A stretch of 64,000 nt of DNA. Origin: Plesiocystis pacifica SIR-1 (GTDB lineage Bacteria; Myxococcota_A; Polyangia; Nannocystales; Nannocystaceae). How positions within the stretch are numbered: the stretch's first letter is position 1; each line of letters begins with the position of its first letter. The stretch lies in contig NZ_ABCS01000008.1 of NCBI RefSeq assembly GCF_000170895.1, forward strand, positions 1 through 64,000, given 5' to 3'. The notes below the pieces were generated by a model. It searched no databases. It saw nothing but the letters and a program-made list of their open reading frames with translations, and was not told the origin of the DNA. This document shows, piece by piece, positions 27,457-42,226 of the stretch. The translations under genes and the position numbers were made by a program.

Positions 27457-28959
27457 TCAGCGCTTGGGGGCGAGGCCCATGGCCGTCATCAGCAGCCAGT
27501 AGAGGCCGCCCCCGAGCAAGAAGCCGACGAACCAGGCGTAGGCGTAGAGGGTGTCCCAGATCGGCGCGACGCTGTCGACGATGCCGGCGGCGTGGGCGAA
27601 GCCCGGGACGTTGGGGATGACCGCGAGGCCAAAGGCGATCAGCGCGGCGGGGTTGAAGCCCCCGGAGTAGAAGTAGGGCCCGCGCTTTTGATACAGGCCC
27701 TCGAGGTCCAGGCGCGTGCGCCGGAGCACGAAGTAGTCGGCGATCAGAATCCCGCCGATGGGCCCGAGCAGGGCCGAGTAGCCCACGAGCCAGGTGAAGA
27801 TGTAGCCGTCGGTGTTCTCGAGCAGCTTCCAGGGGAAGATGGCGATGCCCAGGCCCGCGGTCACGTAGCCCCCGAGCCGGAAGCTGATCTTTTGCGGGTT
27901 GACGTTGATCATCGCGTTGGCCGGCGAGACCACGTTGGCGGCGATGTTGGTCGAGAGCGTGGCCACGGTCAGCGCGAGCAGCGAGAGCACCACGGACACG
28001 CCGCCGCCCATCTTGCCGAGCAGCACCGTGGGGTCCCACACCGCCTCGCCGTAGATCACCGTGGTCGCCGAGGTCACGGCCACGCCGATGAAGGCAAACA
28101 GGGTCATGGTCGTGGGCAGGCCGATGGCCTGGCCGAGGACCTGGTCGCGCTGGCTCTTGGCGTAGCGCGTGAAGTCCGGGATGTTCAGGGACAAGGTCGC
28201 CCAAAAGCCGACCATGGCCGTGAGGCTGGGGAAGAACACGGAGAAGAACTGCCCCTCCTTCTCCCCGCCCGGCGCGAACTTGCTGGGCGTCGACAGCATC
28301 GGCCCGAAGCCGTCGGCCTTGACGTAGGCCCAGGCCAGCAGCGCCAGGCCCATGACGATCAAAAAGGGCGCGGCGGCGCTCTCGAGCACGCGGATCGACT
28401 CCACGCCGCGGTGGATGATGACCACCTGCAGCGCCCAAAACGCCAAGAAGCAGGTCAGCTCGACGCCGTTGATGCCGAGCACGGGCAGGTCCGCGTAGGC
28501 CGTCAGGTCGGCCGAGAACATCACGTCGAGGAGCTGGAAGATCGCCGCCCCGCCGACCCAGGTCTGGATGCCGAACCATCCGCACGCGACCAGGGCGCGC
28601 ATCAAGCTGGGCACGTGGGCGCCGTGGATCCCGAAGCTCGCCCGCGCGAGCACGGGAAAGGGCACGCCGTACTTCGTGCCCGGGTGGCCGTTGAGGACCA
28701 TGGGCGCGAGCACCACGAGGTTGCCGAGCATGACGGTGATGACCGCCTGGGACCAGCTCATGCCCTGGTCGATGAGGCCGCCAGCGAGCATGTAGGTCGG
28801 GACGCACACGACCATGCCGACCCACAAGCTGGCCATGCTGAGCACGGACCAGTGCCGGTCCTTGGCCGGGGTCGGGCGGATGTCGTCGTTGACGAGCTCG
28901 GCGTCGGGGCGCTCGAGCTCGAGCTTGGCGGCCAGTCCGCCGGGGCCCGTGTCGCTCAT
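27457..28959 (-). CDS. NCS1-family nucleobase/hydantoin permease
   Basis: 500 aa, about 12 membrane helices. NCS1 features are NDDIRPTPAKDRHWSVLSMASLW at the N-terminus (given as NDDIRPTPAKDRHW and SMASLW), PTYMLAGGLI, FPVLARASFGIHGAHVP, NIPDFTRYAKSQ, and NPQKISFR. Family members import uracil, allantoin, hydantoins or cytosine with Na+ or H+. Its place between dihydropyrimidinase and mmsA points to uracil, dihydrouracil or hydantoin as substrate. It starts 1 nt after the dihydropyrimidinase stop. Confidence 0.92.
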   Translation of the reverse strand: MSDTGPGGLAAKLELERPDAELVNDDIRPTPAKDRHWSVLSMASLWVGMVVCVPTYMLAGGLIDQGMSWSQAVITVMLGNLVVLAPMVLNGHPGTKYGVPFPVLARASFGIHGAHVPSLMRALVACGWFGIQTWVGGAAIFQLLDVMFSADLTAYADLPVLGINGVELTCFLAFWALQVVIIHRGVESIRVLESAAAPFLIVMGLALLAWAYVKADGFGPMLSTPSKFAPGGEKEGQFFSVFFPSLTAMVGFWATLSLNIPDFTRYAKSQRDQVLGQAIGLPTTMTLFAFIGVAVTSATTVIYGEAVWDPTVLLGKMGGGVSVVLSLLALTVATLSTNIAANVVSPANAMINVNPQKISFRLGGYVTAGLGIAIFPWKLLENTDGYIFTWLVGYSALLGPIGGILIADYFVLRRTRLDLEGLYQKRGPYFYSGGFNPAALIAFGLAVIPNVPGFAHAAGIVDSVAPIWDTLYAYAWFVGFLLGGGLYWLLMTAMGLAPKR

Positions 28960-28960
28960 C

Positions 28961-31304
<2,344 letters not shown>

Positions 31305-31339
31305 TGCAGGTCTCGCTCGTCTCGGATGGGAAGGAACCC

Positions 31340-31369
31340 ACCCTACAGCGGGGGGTGCGCTGTAGACAA
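31340..31369 (-). promoter_or_regulatory. Promoter of the pyrimidine catabolic operon with embedded operator
   Basis: Minus strand TTGTCT, 18-nt spacer, TAGGGT. An 8-bp inverted repeat with 7-nt centre (CTACAGCG and CGCTGTAG, 31343-31350 and 31358-31365) fills the spacer and touches both boxes, which fits a repressor or MerR-type activator site. Confidence 0.6.
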
Positions 31370-31390
31370 GCGCCGAGAACGCGGCGCGAA

Positions 31391-31427
31391 CAAAAGAAAA
31401 GGCGAGGAGCCCAGGGCCCCTCGCCTT
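31391..31427 (-). terminator. dnaK terminator
   Basis: A 9-bp stem (31399-31407 with 31419-31427) is followed on the minus strand by TTTTCTTTTG, about 20 nt after the dnaK stop. Confidence 0.8.
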
Positions 31428-31449
31428 GCGTCATCCGAGACGAGCCGGA

Positions 31450-33399
<1,950 letters not shown>

Positions 33400-33733
33400 G
33401 ATGCGGTCCTTCCTTGATTCTCTTGCGCTGATTGCGTGGTGCTGGGGAGGCCGGCTGCGCTCGCGTCATCGCGGTCTGCCGCGCGGCCTCGGAACTGGAC
33501 GGCGGGGAACCTAAGTCGAGGCCAAACCCTGTCAACCGGCGAGGCTCAAAAGGCTCCATGCGCGCGGACTCACGCGTTGGGATGGCGCGTGGGTCAGCCA
33601 AGAACACATGCAACCCGCTCAAAGGGCCATTCAAGGGCCTACTGAGCGCCGTTGTTCGTTGGTGCGCTCGTCCCCGAAGGGGCCGGTGCGACCTCCCCCC
33701 TCGGGCGAGGGCTCCCGGGTCGGGCTCGTCGGA
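33400..33733. other. Intergenic region between lon and dnaK (334 bp)
   Basis: It holds the dnaK promoter (33508-33535) and leader, and the 3' flank of lon. A CCCTCGGGCGAGGG hairpin near 33700 could end lon. No gene seen. Confidence 0.5.
33508..33535 (-). promoter_or_regulatory. dnaK promoter
   Basis: Minus strand TTGACA, 16-nt spacer starting GGG, TAGGTT. Same layout as the lon promoter at 36213-36240. Confidence 0.8.
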
Positions 33734-36118
<2,385 letters not shown>

Positions 36119-36212
36119 GCGGATCCCCAGCTTGCGGGCGGCGTGCGAACAGGGACGGGGGCAGGCGGGGACATCCCCAAACAAGCCCCAGGCGCCCGCT
36201 TTGGGCCGAGCG

Positions 36213-36240
36213 ACCCTAACATTGGCGCCCCCCCTGTCAA
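36213..36240 (-). promoter_or_regulatory. lon promoter
   Basis: Minus strand TTGACA, 16-nt spacer starting GGG, TAGGGT. The leader is about 90 nt. Confidence 0.8.
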
Positions 36241-36399
36241 CACAAAGAAAAGGCCGTCTGGGGGGTCCATTGGCCCGCTGCGTGGCCACTGAGGCCGAAG
36301 CGGGCGGACCCATCGGCGTGTCTGGAAGCCCGCCCGAGCGCCCGCTCGGCCCGCGGGCTCGGGCTGCGGATCGCCTACCGCCGACCCCCCGCCATCGGG

Positions 36400-36405
36400 T
36401 ACAAA
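36400..36405 (+). promoter_or_regulatory. -10 box for leaderless activator mRNA
   Basis: TACAAA ends 7 nt before GTG 36413. There is no Shine-Dalgarno. Confidence 0.45.
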
Positions 36406-36412
36406 CGAGCCC

Positions 36413-38299
36413 GTGCCTGCAGCCATCTTGGTGAGCGTCCGCGCCGGTCCCGACGCGGGCCGAGAGCTCCGCGTGGCCATGGGCGAGCGCTTGCGCGTGG
36501 GTCGGGGCGACGCGGAGGACCTCCAGCTCCAGGACCAGGCCGTGTCCCGCCACCACCTCACCCTCGAGGTCGTCCAGGGGGCGGGAGCGCCCGGGGTGTC
36601 GCTGGTCGAGATCGCAGGCGTCAACCCGGTGTGGACCCTGGTCGATGGCCAGCGGCGCACTCTGACCGGGGGGGAGACCCTGGCCGCCGGGGCGGCGCTG
36701 ACCGTCGGCAATACGACCCTGAGCTTCGCCGAGGCCCCTGCCCTGCCCTCTGTAGACGGCCCGGGCGGCCAAGGTACTGCGGGGCGCGGGCCGAGGACCG
36801 TCGAGATCAGCCTGCCCGAGGCCCGCTCGAGTCGCCTGGCCGCGCTCGCGGCCCTCGGGGATCGCCTGGCTCGCTGCGGCTCGCTGCAGGCGGTCTACCG
36901 CACGGCCAGCCAGTGGGCCGTCGAAGCCCTCCCCGCCAGCCGTGCGCTCCTGCTCAGCCCCGACGGCAGCGACATCCTGGGCGCCGCGACCTCGGGGCCC
37001 GTCGTCGACCTGGCCATCTCGCGCACCTTGCTGCGCCGGGTGCTCTCGGAAAATCGCGCGGTCATGGTCCGCGACGTGCTGTCCGAGCCCGACCTCGCCG
37101 ACCGCCGCTCCGTCCAGATCCGCGGGATCCAGGGGGCCATGGCCGCGCCCGCCAAGAACCTGGTGTTCTACGCCGAGTGGAGCACCAAAGAGGCCGTGGC
37201 CTCGGCGGTCCATGGCGCGGCGCCGCGCACCTGGGACGACAACGCCCTGACCCTGCTCGTGTGCGCCGCGCAGCTCCTCGACGCCATGGGCGAGAGCGCG
37301 ACCGAGCGCTCGCAACTGCGCGCCGCCCTGTCCCAGCGCGGCTCCATCGAGCCCGGCCGGGTCGTCGGCAGCTCGCCGCAGATGAAGAAGCTGCACGTGT
37401 TCCTCGAGCGCGTCGCGGCGACCAACGCGACGGTGCTCGTCAACGGCGAGAGCGGCACGGGCAAGGAGCTCGCCGCCCGCATGATCCACGCCCGCTCACC
37501 CCGGGCCGAGCGCCCCTTCGTGGCCATCAACTGCGCCGCCGTGCCCGAGAACCTGCTCGAGAGCGAGTTCTTTGGCCACGAAAAGGGTGCCTTCACCGGC
37601 GCCGTGGCCCGCCACCAAGGCGTGTTCGAGCGCGCCCACACGGGCACACTCTTCCTCGACGAGATCGCCGAGATGGCCCCGGCCACCCAGGCCCGCATGC
37701 TCCGGGTGCTCGAGAACCGCAGCTTCACCCGGGTCGGCGGTACCGAAGAGGTCAAGGTCGACGTCCGCCTGGTCGCGGCGACCCACCGAGACCTGCGCAA
37801 GCTCGTCGCCGACGGGCAGTTCCGCGAGGACCTGCTCTACCGCCTGAGCGTCATCCACACCAAGCTGCCGCCGCTGCGCGAGCGTCGGGGCGACATCCCC
37901 GAGCTCGTCCGTCATTTTTGCTCGGTGCTCGGCGACGACATGGGCCGGCACGTCGAGACCGTGGCCGACGACGCCCTCGCGGTGCTCGTCAACTACCGCT
38001 GGCCGGGCAACGTCCGCGAGCTCCGCAACGTGGTCGAGCGCGCCCTCGTGCTCGGCGACGGCCCGGTGCTCGAGCTCGACGATCTGCCGCCGGAGCTCCA
38101 GCACGCCGGGCCCCACCCCGATCAGCCCGGGGCCAGCCCCGTGGTCTCGCCACAGAAGGTCCTGCCGCTGGCCGAGCTCGAGCAGCAGGCCATCGCGGCT
38201 GCCCTCGAGGCGACCGGGGGCAACAAGGCCCGCGCGGCTGCGCTCCTCGGCATCGACCGGACGACGCTGTATCGGAAGCTCAAGAACGCTGAGAATTGA
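36413..38299 (+). CDS. FHA-GAF sigma54-dependent transcriptional activator
   Basis: 628 aa. N-terminal FHA domain (about 5-107, with VGRG 29-32 and SRHH 45-48) that binds phosphothreonine; GAF-like region 140-290; AAA+ sigma54 activator domain with Walker A GESGTGKE (345-352), GAFTGA loop (392-397) and Walker B LFLDEIAEM; C-terminal Fis-type HTH (NKARAAALLGIDRTTLYRKL). It should activate RpoN promoters in response to Ser/Thr kinase signalling, an architecture common in myxobacteria. The kinase and target promoters are not evident; no sigma54 site was seen nearby. Divergent from lon. Confidence 0.93.
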   Translation: MPAAILVSVRAGPDAGRELRVAMGERLRVGRGDAEDLQLQDQAVSRHHLTLEVVQGAGAPGVSLVEIAGVNPVWTLVDGQRRTLTGGETLAAGAALTVGNTTLSFAEAPALPSVDGPGGQGTAGRGPRTVEISLPEARSSRLAALAALGDRLARCGSLQAVYRTASQWAVEALPASRALLLSPDGSDILGAATSGPVVDLAISRTLLRRVLSENRAVMVRDVLSEPDLADRRSVQIRGIQGAMAAPAKNLVFYAEWSTKEAVASAVHGAAPRTWDDNALTLLVCAAQLLDAMGESATERSQLRAALSQRGSIEPGRVVGSSPQMKKLHVFLERVAATNATVLVNGESGTGKELAARMIHARSPRAERPFVAINCAAVPENLLESEFFGHEKGAFTGAVARHQGVFERAHTGTLFLDEIAEMAPATQARMLRVLENRSFTRVGGTEEVKVDVRLVAATHRDLRKLVADGQFREDLLYRLSVIHTKLPPLRERRGDIPELVRHFCSVLGDDMGRHVETVADDALAVLVNYRWPGNVRELRNVVERALVLGDGPVLELDDLPPELQHAGPHPDQPGASPVVSPQKVLPLAELEQQAIAAALEATGGNKARAAALLGIDRTTLYRKLKNAEN

Positions 38300-38310
38300 C
38301 ACTCAGCGCC

Positions 38311-38339
38311 TTGAGATTCCAACAAAACAAACACAAAAT
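38311..38339 (+). promoter_or_regulatory. Promoter for leaderless lipoprotein mRNA
   Basis: TTGAGA, 17-nt A-rich spacer, CAAAAT, then 6 nt to ATG 38346. Confidence 0.5.
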
Positions 38340-38345
38340 CGGCCC

Positions 38346-39278
38346 ATGGCTCTTTCTGCTCCGTGGTCCCGAGCACTCTTTTGCGTGCTCCCGTTCTTGG
38401 CCGGGTGTCCGCTCTCCCCAGGCGAGACTGACACCACGGGCAACGCCGAGGCGGACGAGGGCGGCGACGAGCTCGACCTCGACGATGACGGCTTCCCGGA
38501 CGACGATGACGACGGGCACCACCCGGACGACGACGACGGTCGAGCTGAAGAGATGGGCTTCGTCCCCGAGGACGACCTCCTCGGCTGCGCGGGCTACTGC
38601 GACATCTGGGCGCAGGATTGTCCCGACGGCGAGAAGTGTGTGGCCTACGCCAGCTGCGACGGCGACGAGATCGACGCGAGGAAGTGCGTGCCCGTCATGG
38701 GCGACCGCGCCCCCGGAGAGAGCTGCCGGTACGACGGCGCCGCCGAGGCGACCGACAACTGCGACGCGTCGAGCTCTTGCTGGAACGCCAAGGAGGTCGA
38801 CGGCTTGCTCATCGGCACCTGCGCGGCCTTTTGCGCCGGCACGCCCGACGACCCGCTGTGCGACGGCACGTCCGCGCTCACCTCGTGCGGATCGGCCTGC
38901 TACACCGGGGTCGACGGCGTCCAGGCCCTGTGCCTCGAGCTGTGCGACCCCGCCAGCCCGAGCTGCGCCGAGGGCGAGGCCTGCCGGTGGACCGGGACGG
39001 GCTTCCACTGCCTGAACCTGCCGGACGCCGAGGCCGCGCTGCACACCGCCGGGGAGTCCTGCGTGAGCTCCCAGGACTGCAAGGCCGGGCTCGAGTGTGC
39101 CAACGCCGAGTACCTCGCGGACTGCGAGCACTTCTCGTGCTGCACGGCGATGTGTGACCTCGAGCTGGGCGACCAGGGCTGCGAGGCGCAGCCGGGGACG
39201 AGCTGCCAGCCCTGGTTCCAGGCGGACCTCGAGGACCCGGCGACCTGCGGCCAGGGCTTTTGCGGCCTGGCGCCCTAG
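38346..39278 (+). CDS. Cys-rich Nannocystaceae-type lipoprotein
   Basis: 310 aa. Lipobox LAGC (Cys21), acidic Asp/Gly linker (DDDDDGHHPDDDDG), then a Cys-rich domain starting GCAGYCDIWAQDCPDGEKCV and including GESCRYDG, CNASS-like and CLELCDPASPSCAEGEAC segments, about 30 Cys in all. From memory, this DCPDGEKC pattern recurs in many Nannocystaceae surface lipoproteins with unknown function; they may bind something via disulfide-rich EGF-like folds. Its TAG stop is the first codon of a 100-bp tandem duplication. Confidence 0.75.
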   Translation: MALSAPWSRALFCVLPFLAGCPLSPGETDTTGNAEADEGGDELDLDDDGFPDDDDDGHHPDDDDGRAEEMGFVPEDDLLGCAGYCDIWAQDCPDGEKCVAYASCDGDEIDARKCVPVMGDRAPGESCRYDGAAEATDNCDASSSCWNAKEVDGLLIGTCAAFCAGTPDDPLCDGTSALTSCGSACYTGVDGVQALCLELCDPASPSCAEGEACRWTGTGFHCLNLPDAEAALHTAGESCVSSQDCKAGLECANAEYLADCEHFSCCTAMCDLELGDQGCEAQPGTSCQPWFQADLEDPATCGQGFCGLAP

Positions 39279-39475
39279 CAGTCGCCCACCCCGGCCACGC
39301 CGGGACCCATGATCCAGGAAAGCGTCGTCCACGGACTCAGCTGGCGTTGAACCCGTGGGCGGCTGCCTTTCTCGGTAGCAGTCGCCCACCCCGGCCACGC
39401 CGGGACCCATGATCCAGGAAAGCGTCGTCCACGGACTCAGCTGGCGTTGAACCCGTGGGCGGCTGCCTTTCTCCG
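39276..39475. repeat. 100-bp tandem duplication starting at a stop codon
   Basis: Copies 39276-39375 and 39376-39475 differ at about two adjacent positions near the end (CTCGG versus CTCCG). Each begins TAGCAGTCGCCC and contains the hairpin CCCGGC-CAC-GCCGGG. The TAG of the first copy is the stop codon of the preceding gene. Confidence 0.95.
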
Positions 39476-39521
39476 TAGGCCCGGGAGCGAAAGCCACTCC
39501 CGCGCGGGCCGACGAGGGGTC

Positions 39522-40886
39522 GTGACTCCCCGTCTTCCCAGCCTCGCCCTCGCCTGTCTCTCCCTCGCCGCCTGCCTCGAGCCGCCCGAGCTCGAACCAT
39601 GGTCGCCCCCGGACTCGGCGACTAGCGGCGTCGACACCTGGGCCGCGCCCGAGGACGCCGGGCTCGAAGATGGCGGGGGCCACGCGAGCTCCGCGGAAGG
39701 CGCGGCCGACACGACGAGCACGAGCGAAACGAGCGGGGGTAGCGCGGGAGACTTGGGTAACCCACCCTCCCCGGCCGACCCGGCGCTCGCGCACCTGCGC
39801 ATCACCGAGGTCCTCGCCGACCCCGAGGGCAAGGATGGAGGCGTGAACTCCGCGGAGTTCGTCGAGCTCATCAACCCGACCAACGCGCCGATCCCGCTCG
39901 GCGGAATCCTCGTCGACGCCGCGAGTTGGCCCGAGCTCGACGGCGTGGACCTCTCACTTGCGGAGCTCAGCCTCGAGCCGGGCGCCCTCTTGGTCATCCA
40001 GCGCTGGGCCAAGGAGCTCGAGCCGGACCCTACGGGTGTACAGGTGTCACCTGGCGTCGTGACGGTGAACTTCCGGAGCTCGAGCGGACTGCGCAACGCC
40101 GACGGGAGCGTCAGCGTGGGCTCGTCGGCGCAGGTGGCCGACCTCCTCGCCTATGGAGAATCCGTCGACATCAACTCAGTCGATTGGTTGGGCTCGGCGG
40201 TAGCCATACCTGGATCCGGCCGGTCGCTATGTCGACCCATCGACCATATCGAATCTCTCGATGGAAGCGGCGACACCAACACCGCCGAGGACTGGGCCGA
40301 GTGCGACCCGAGCCCCGGGGCCCTGCCTGAGGCGGACCCCGAGCCGGGCGACCGAGGCGAAGGCAGCGTCGCTCCGATCCTCCCGGGAGACCTCGTCATC
40401 GTCGAGGTGCTCGCCGATGCACCGGGCCCAAGTGACCAAGAAAAGCTGATTGAATTCGTTGAGATAGTCAACAACTCCGATGTAGAACTCGACCTTCAGT
40501 TCGTGCGAATTGGGGACGCGCCGAGCTTCGACTCGCCCGGCCTCGATCCCCTGCTCCACGTCGCGGGATCCGGTGGCTGTGAGCCCGCGACCTGCCTCGC
40601 GCCAGACCACCGCGCCATCCTCACCGGGGACACCTACACGGGTCCGGTCGGTTCGGCGCTGCACCTGAGCACCGACGACAGCACCCTCGCTGATGGTGGA
40701 TTGACGATCTCTGAAGCGGTCACCCTCTGGACCGAGGACGGCGTCTTGGTGTCTAGCTACCGCCTCTGGCCCGATCCATCCATCGACCCAAAGCCCATGC
40801 TCGAGCAGCCGATGCACCGCGCCTCGGTCGACGCCGAGGACCTGCCCGAGAGCTGGATCGAAGCCCCCCCGAGCCCCGGCTCGTGA
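39522..40886 (+). CDS. Lipoprotein with two lamin-tail-like domains
   Basis: 454 aa from GTG 39522. Lipobox LAAC (Cys18), a Ser/Thr/Gly linker, then two LTD-like beta domains: the first near 90-180 (LRITEVLADPEGKDGG, EFVELINPTNAPIPLGG, LEPGALLVIQRW) and the second near 290-400 (LVIVEVLADAPGPSDQEK, EFVEIVNNSDVELDLQ). Bacterial lamin-tail domains occur in secreted or surface proteins, often with nucleases or calcium-binding parts. No enzyme domain here. The start gives a short normal lipoprotein signal; earlier in-frame codons lie inside the tandem duplication. Confidence 0.75.
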   Translation: MTPRLPSLALACLSLAACLEPPELEPWSPPDSATSGVDTWAAPEDAGLEDGGGHASSAEGAADTTSTSETSGGSAGDLGNPPSPADPALAHLRITEVLADPEGKDGGVNSAEFVELINPTNAPIPLGGILVDAASWPELDGVDLSLAELSLEPGALLVIQRWAKELEPDPTGVQVSPGVVTVNFRSSSGLRNADGSVSVGSSAQVADLLAYGESVDINSVDWLGSAVAIPGSGRSLCRPIDHIESLDGSGDTNTAEDWAECDPSPGALPEADPEPGDRGEGSVAPILPGDLVIVEVLADAPGPSDQEKLIEFVEIVNNSDVELDLQFVRIGDAPSFDSPGLDPLLHVAGSGGCEPATCLAPDHRAILTGDTYTGPVGSALHLSTDDSTLADGGLTISEAVTLWTEDGVLVSSYRLWPDPSIDPKPMLEQPMHRASVDAEDLPESWIEAPPSPGS

Positions 40887-40930
40887 GCCCAAACAAAAAA
40901 GTGGGCAGGCACCCAGCGTGGTGCCTGCCC
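40887..40930 (-). terminator. Terminator of the 55-aa gene
   Basis: An 11-bp perfect stem (40903-40913 with 40920-40930, 6-nt loop) followed on the minus strand by ACTTTTTTGTTTGGGC. It can also serve the convergent lamin-tail gene. Confidence 0.85.
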
Positions 40931-40990
40931 GTGCAGCGTGCGTCGACCGACTTGGACCCGCGGTCGGCGCGAGCGAGGAAGTCTTGGCGC

Positions 40991-41158
40991 TCAGTCCCAG
41001 GGACTGCGGCGCGCCTTCGGAGCACAGTAGAGCTGATCGTCCACAGCCTGCAGTTCCTCGAGGAGCTCGATCTCATCTTTCCCGAGCTCGCGGTCTCCGA
41101 AGTCGAAAGACTCGCGCTGGAACTCTTCAAAGCTGCTGAAACGTCGGCGGAAATACAT
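40991..41158 (-). CDS. Small 55-aa protein of unknown function
   Basis: MYFRRRFSSFEEFQRESFDF followed by an acidic helical stretch (LGKDEIELLEELQAVDD) and a short basic tail ending RRSPWD. Highly charged and probably a single helix or coiled coil with no signal peptide. The frame runs further upstream to 41392, but that part is atypical. Support: a sigma70-like promoter just upstream and a strong terminator 60 nt downstream, so this strand is transcribed as a short unit. A weak AGGA lies upstream of the ATG. It is divergent from parA. Confidence 0.6.
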   Translation of the reverse strand: MYFRRRFSSFEEFQRESFDFGDRELGKDEIELLEELQAVDDQLYCAPKARRSPWD

Positions 41159-41222
41159 GGCTCGTTGGTCCTGAATGAAAGTCGGTGGGGGTTGAAGGGG
41201 TGTCGCTCCCGGCGACGAGTTG

Positions 41223-41252
41223 ACAGTAGGGTCTTGTCCTACATGTAGGCAA
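41223..41252 (-). promoter_or_regulatory. Promoter of the 55-aa gene with overlapping palindrome
   Basis: Minus strand TTGCCT, 18-nt spacer, TACTGT. The perfect palindrome CCTACATGTAGG (41238-41249) overlaps the -35 side, in the control region shared with parA. Confidence 0.5.
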
Positions 41253-41320
41253 GAAACCCACTCAAAAAAATCTGGGCCCCACTCCGATCCCTGGTTCCTG
41301 GGTGGTAAGGATTGGCGCCC

Positions 41321-42226
41321 GTGCCCGAGGCCAAGAAACGATCCAACTCCGCGTCGCCCCAGGGGCCCCGCGTGCTGGCGATCAGCAATCAAAAAGGTGG
41401 CGAGGGCAAGACGACCACGGCGGTCAACCTGGCCGCGAGCCTGGCCGCCGCCGAGCGCCGGGTCCTGCTCATCGACCTCGACCCCCAGGGCAACGCGAGC
41501 TCCTCCGTGGGCTATCCGCGCGGAGCCGCGACCCGCGGGACCTACGACCTGCTCCTGGGTCAGGCCTCTCTAGAGGAGGTGGTCCACTCCACCGAGCTCG
41601 GGCGCCTCGACGTCGTGCCCGCGTCCCCGGACCTGGCCGGAGCGGAGATCGAGCTGGTCGGCGTGGAGGGCCGCGAGTCCGTGCTCGCCCGGGCCCTCTC
41701 GGCCGCCCTGGCCCCCAAACCCAAGGGCAAGGCCAAGGCCAGCGCCGGCGCGCCGTGGGAGTTCGTGATCCTCGACTGCCCCCCTTCCCTGGGCATCCTG
41801 ACCCTCAACGCCCTCGTCGCGGCGACCGCGGTGCTCATCCCCATGCAGGCCCGCTACTTCTCCCTCGAGGGCCTCGGCGCCCTGGTCGGGACCGTCGAGC
41901 GGGTGCGCGGGGCCTTCAACCCCAACCTGGTCATCGAGGGCATCGTGTTTTGCCTCTACGACCGGCGCACCAACCTCGCCCAGCAGGTCGTGGCCGAGGT
42001 CAAGGGCCACTTCGGCGACAAGGTGTTCGAGACGGTCATCCCGCAGAACATCCGCCTGAGCGAGAGCCCCAGCTTTGGCAAGCCGGCGCTCCTCTATGAC
42101 ATCGAGAGCAAGGGCGCCCAGGCCTACCTGAGCCTGGCCCGCGAGCTCCTCCAGCGCATCGAAGCCGCCGAAAAGGCCGACAAGCCCAAAGCCAAGACCA
42201 AGGCCAAGGCGGAGGCCAAGGCGTGA
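41321..42226 (+). CDS. parA: Chromosome-partitioning ATPase ParA (Soj)
   Basis: 301 aa from GTG 41321. Deviant Walker A AISNQKGGEGKTTTAVNLA (note GGEGKTT rather than the usual GGVGKTT), A' LLIDLDPQGNAS, and DCPPSLGILTLNAL. The C-terminus has a Lys/Ala-rich tail (KADKPKAKTKAK). It positions chromosomal origins with ParB. parB starts within its stop codon (GTGA). No parS consensus (TGTTTCACGTGAAACA-like) was seen in the window. Confidence 0.93.
   Translation: MPEAKKRSNSASPQGPRVLAISNQKGGEGKTTTAVNLAASLAAAERRVLLIDLDPQGNASSSVGYPRGAATRGTYDLLLGQASLEEVVHSTELGRLDVVPASPDLAGAEIELVGVEGRESVLARALSAALAPKPKGKAKASAGAPWEFVILDCPPSLGILTLNALVAATAVLIPMQARYFSLEGLGALVGTVERVRGAFNPNLVIEGIVFCLYDRRTNLAQQVVAEVKGHFGDKVFETVIPQNIRLSESPSFGKPALLYDIESKGAQAYLSLARELLQRIEAAEKADKPKAKTKAKAEAKA

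Larger units (their letters stand above)
36119..36412. other. Divergent promoter region lon / sigma54 activator (294 bp)
   Basis: The lon promoter lies at 36213-36240 (minus) and a -10 box for the activator at 36400-36405 (plus). No gene. Confidence 0.6.

Noticed and set aside
31343..31365. CTACAGCG-N7-CGCTGTAG as a terminator
   Set aside because: It lies inside a good promoter upstream of the operon, has no T run, and is short-armed.
39276..39475. Tandem 100-bp and 70-bp duplications as a CRISPR array
   Set aside because: Only two contiguous copies each with no spacers between them, and no cas genes nearby.
41159..41320. parS site near parAB
   Set aside because: No TGTTTCACGTGAAACA-like sequence seen. 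The only palindrome, CCTACATGTAGG, overlaps a promoter and does not match the consensus.
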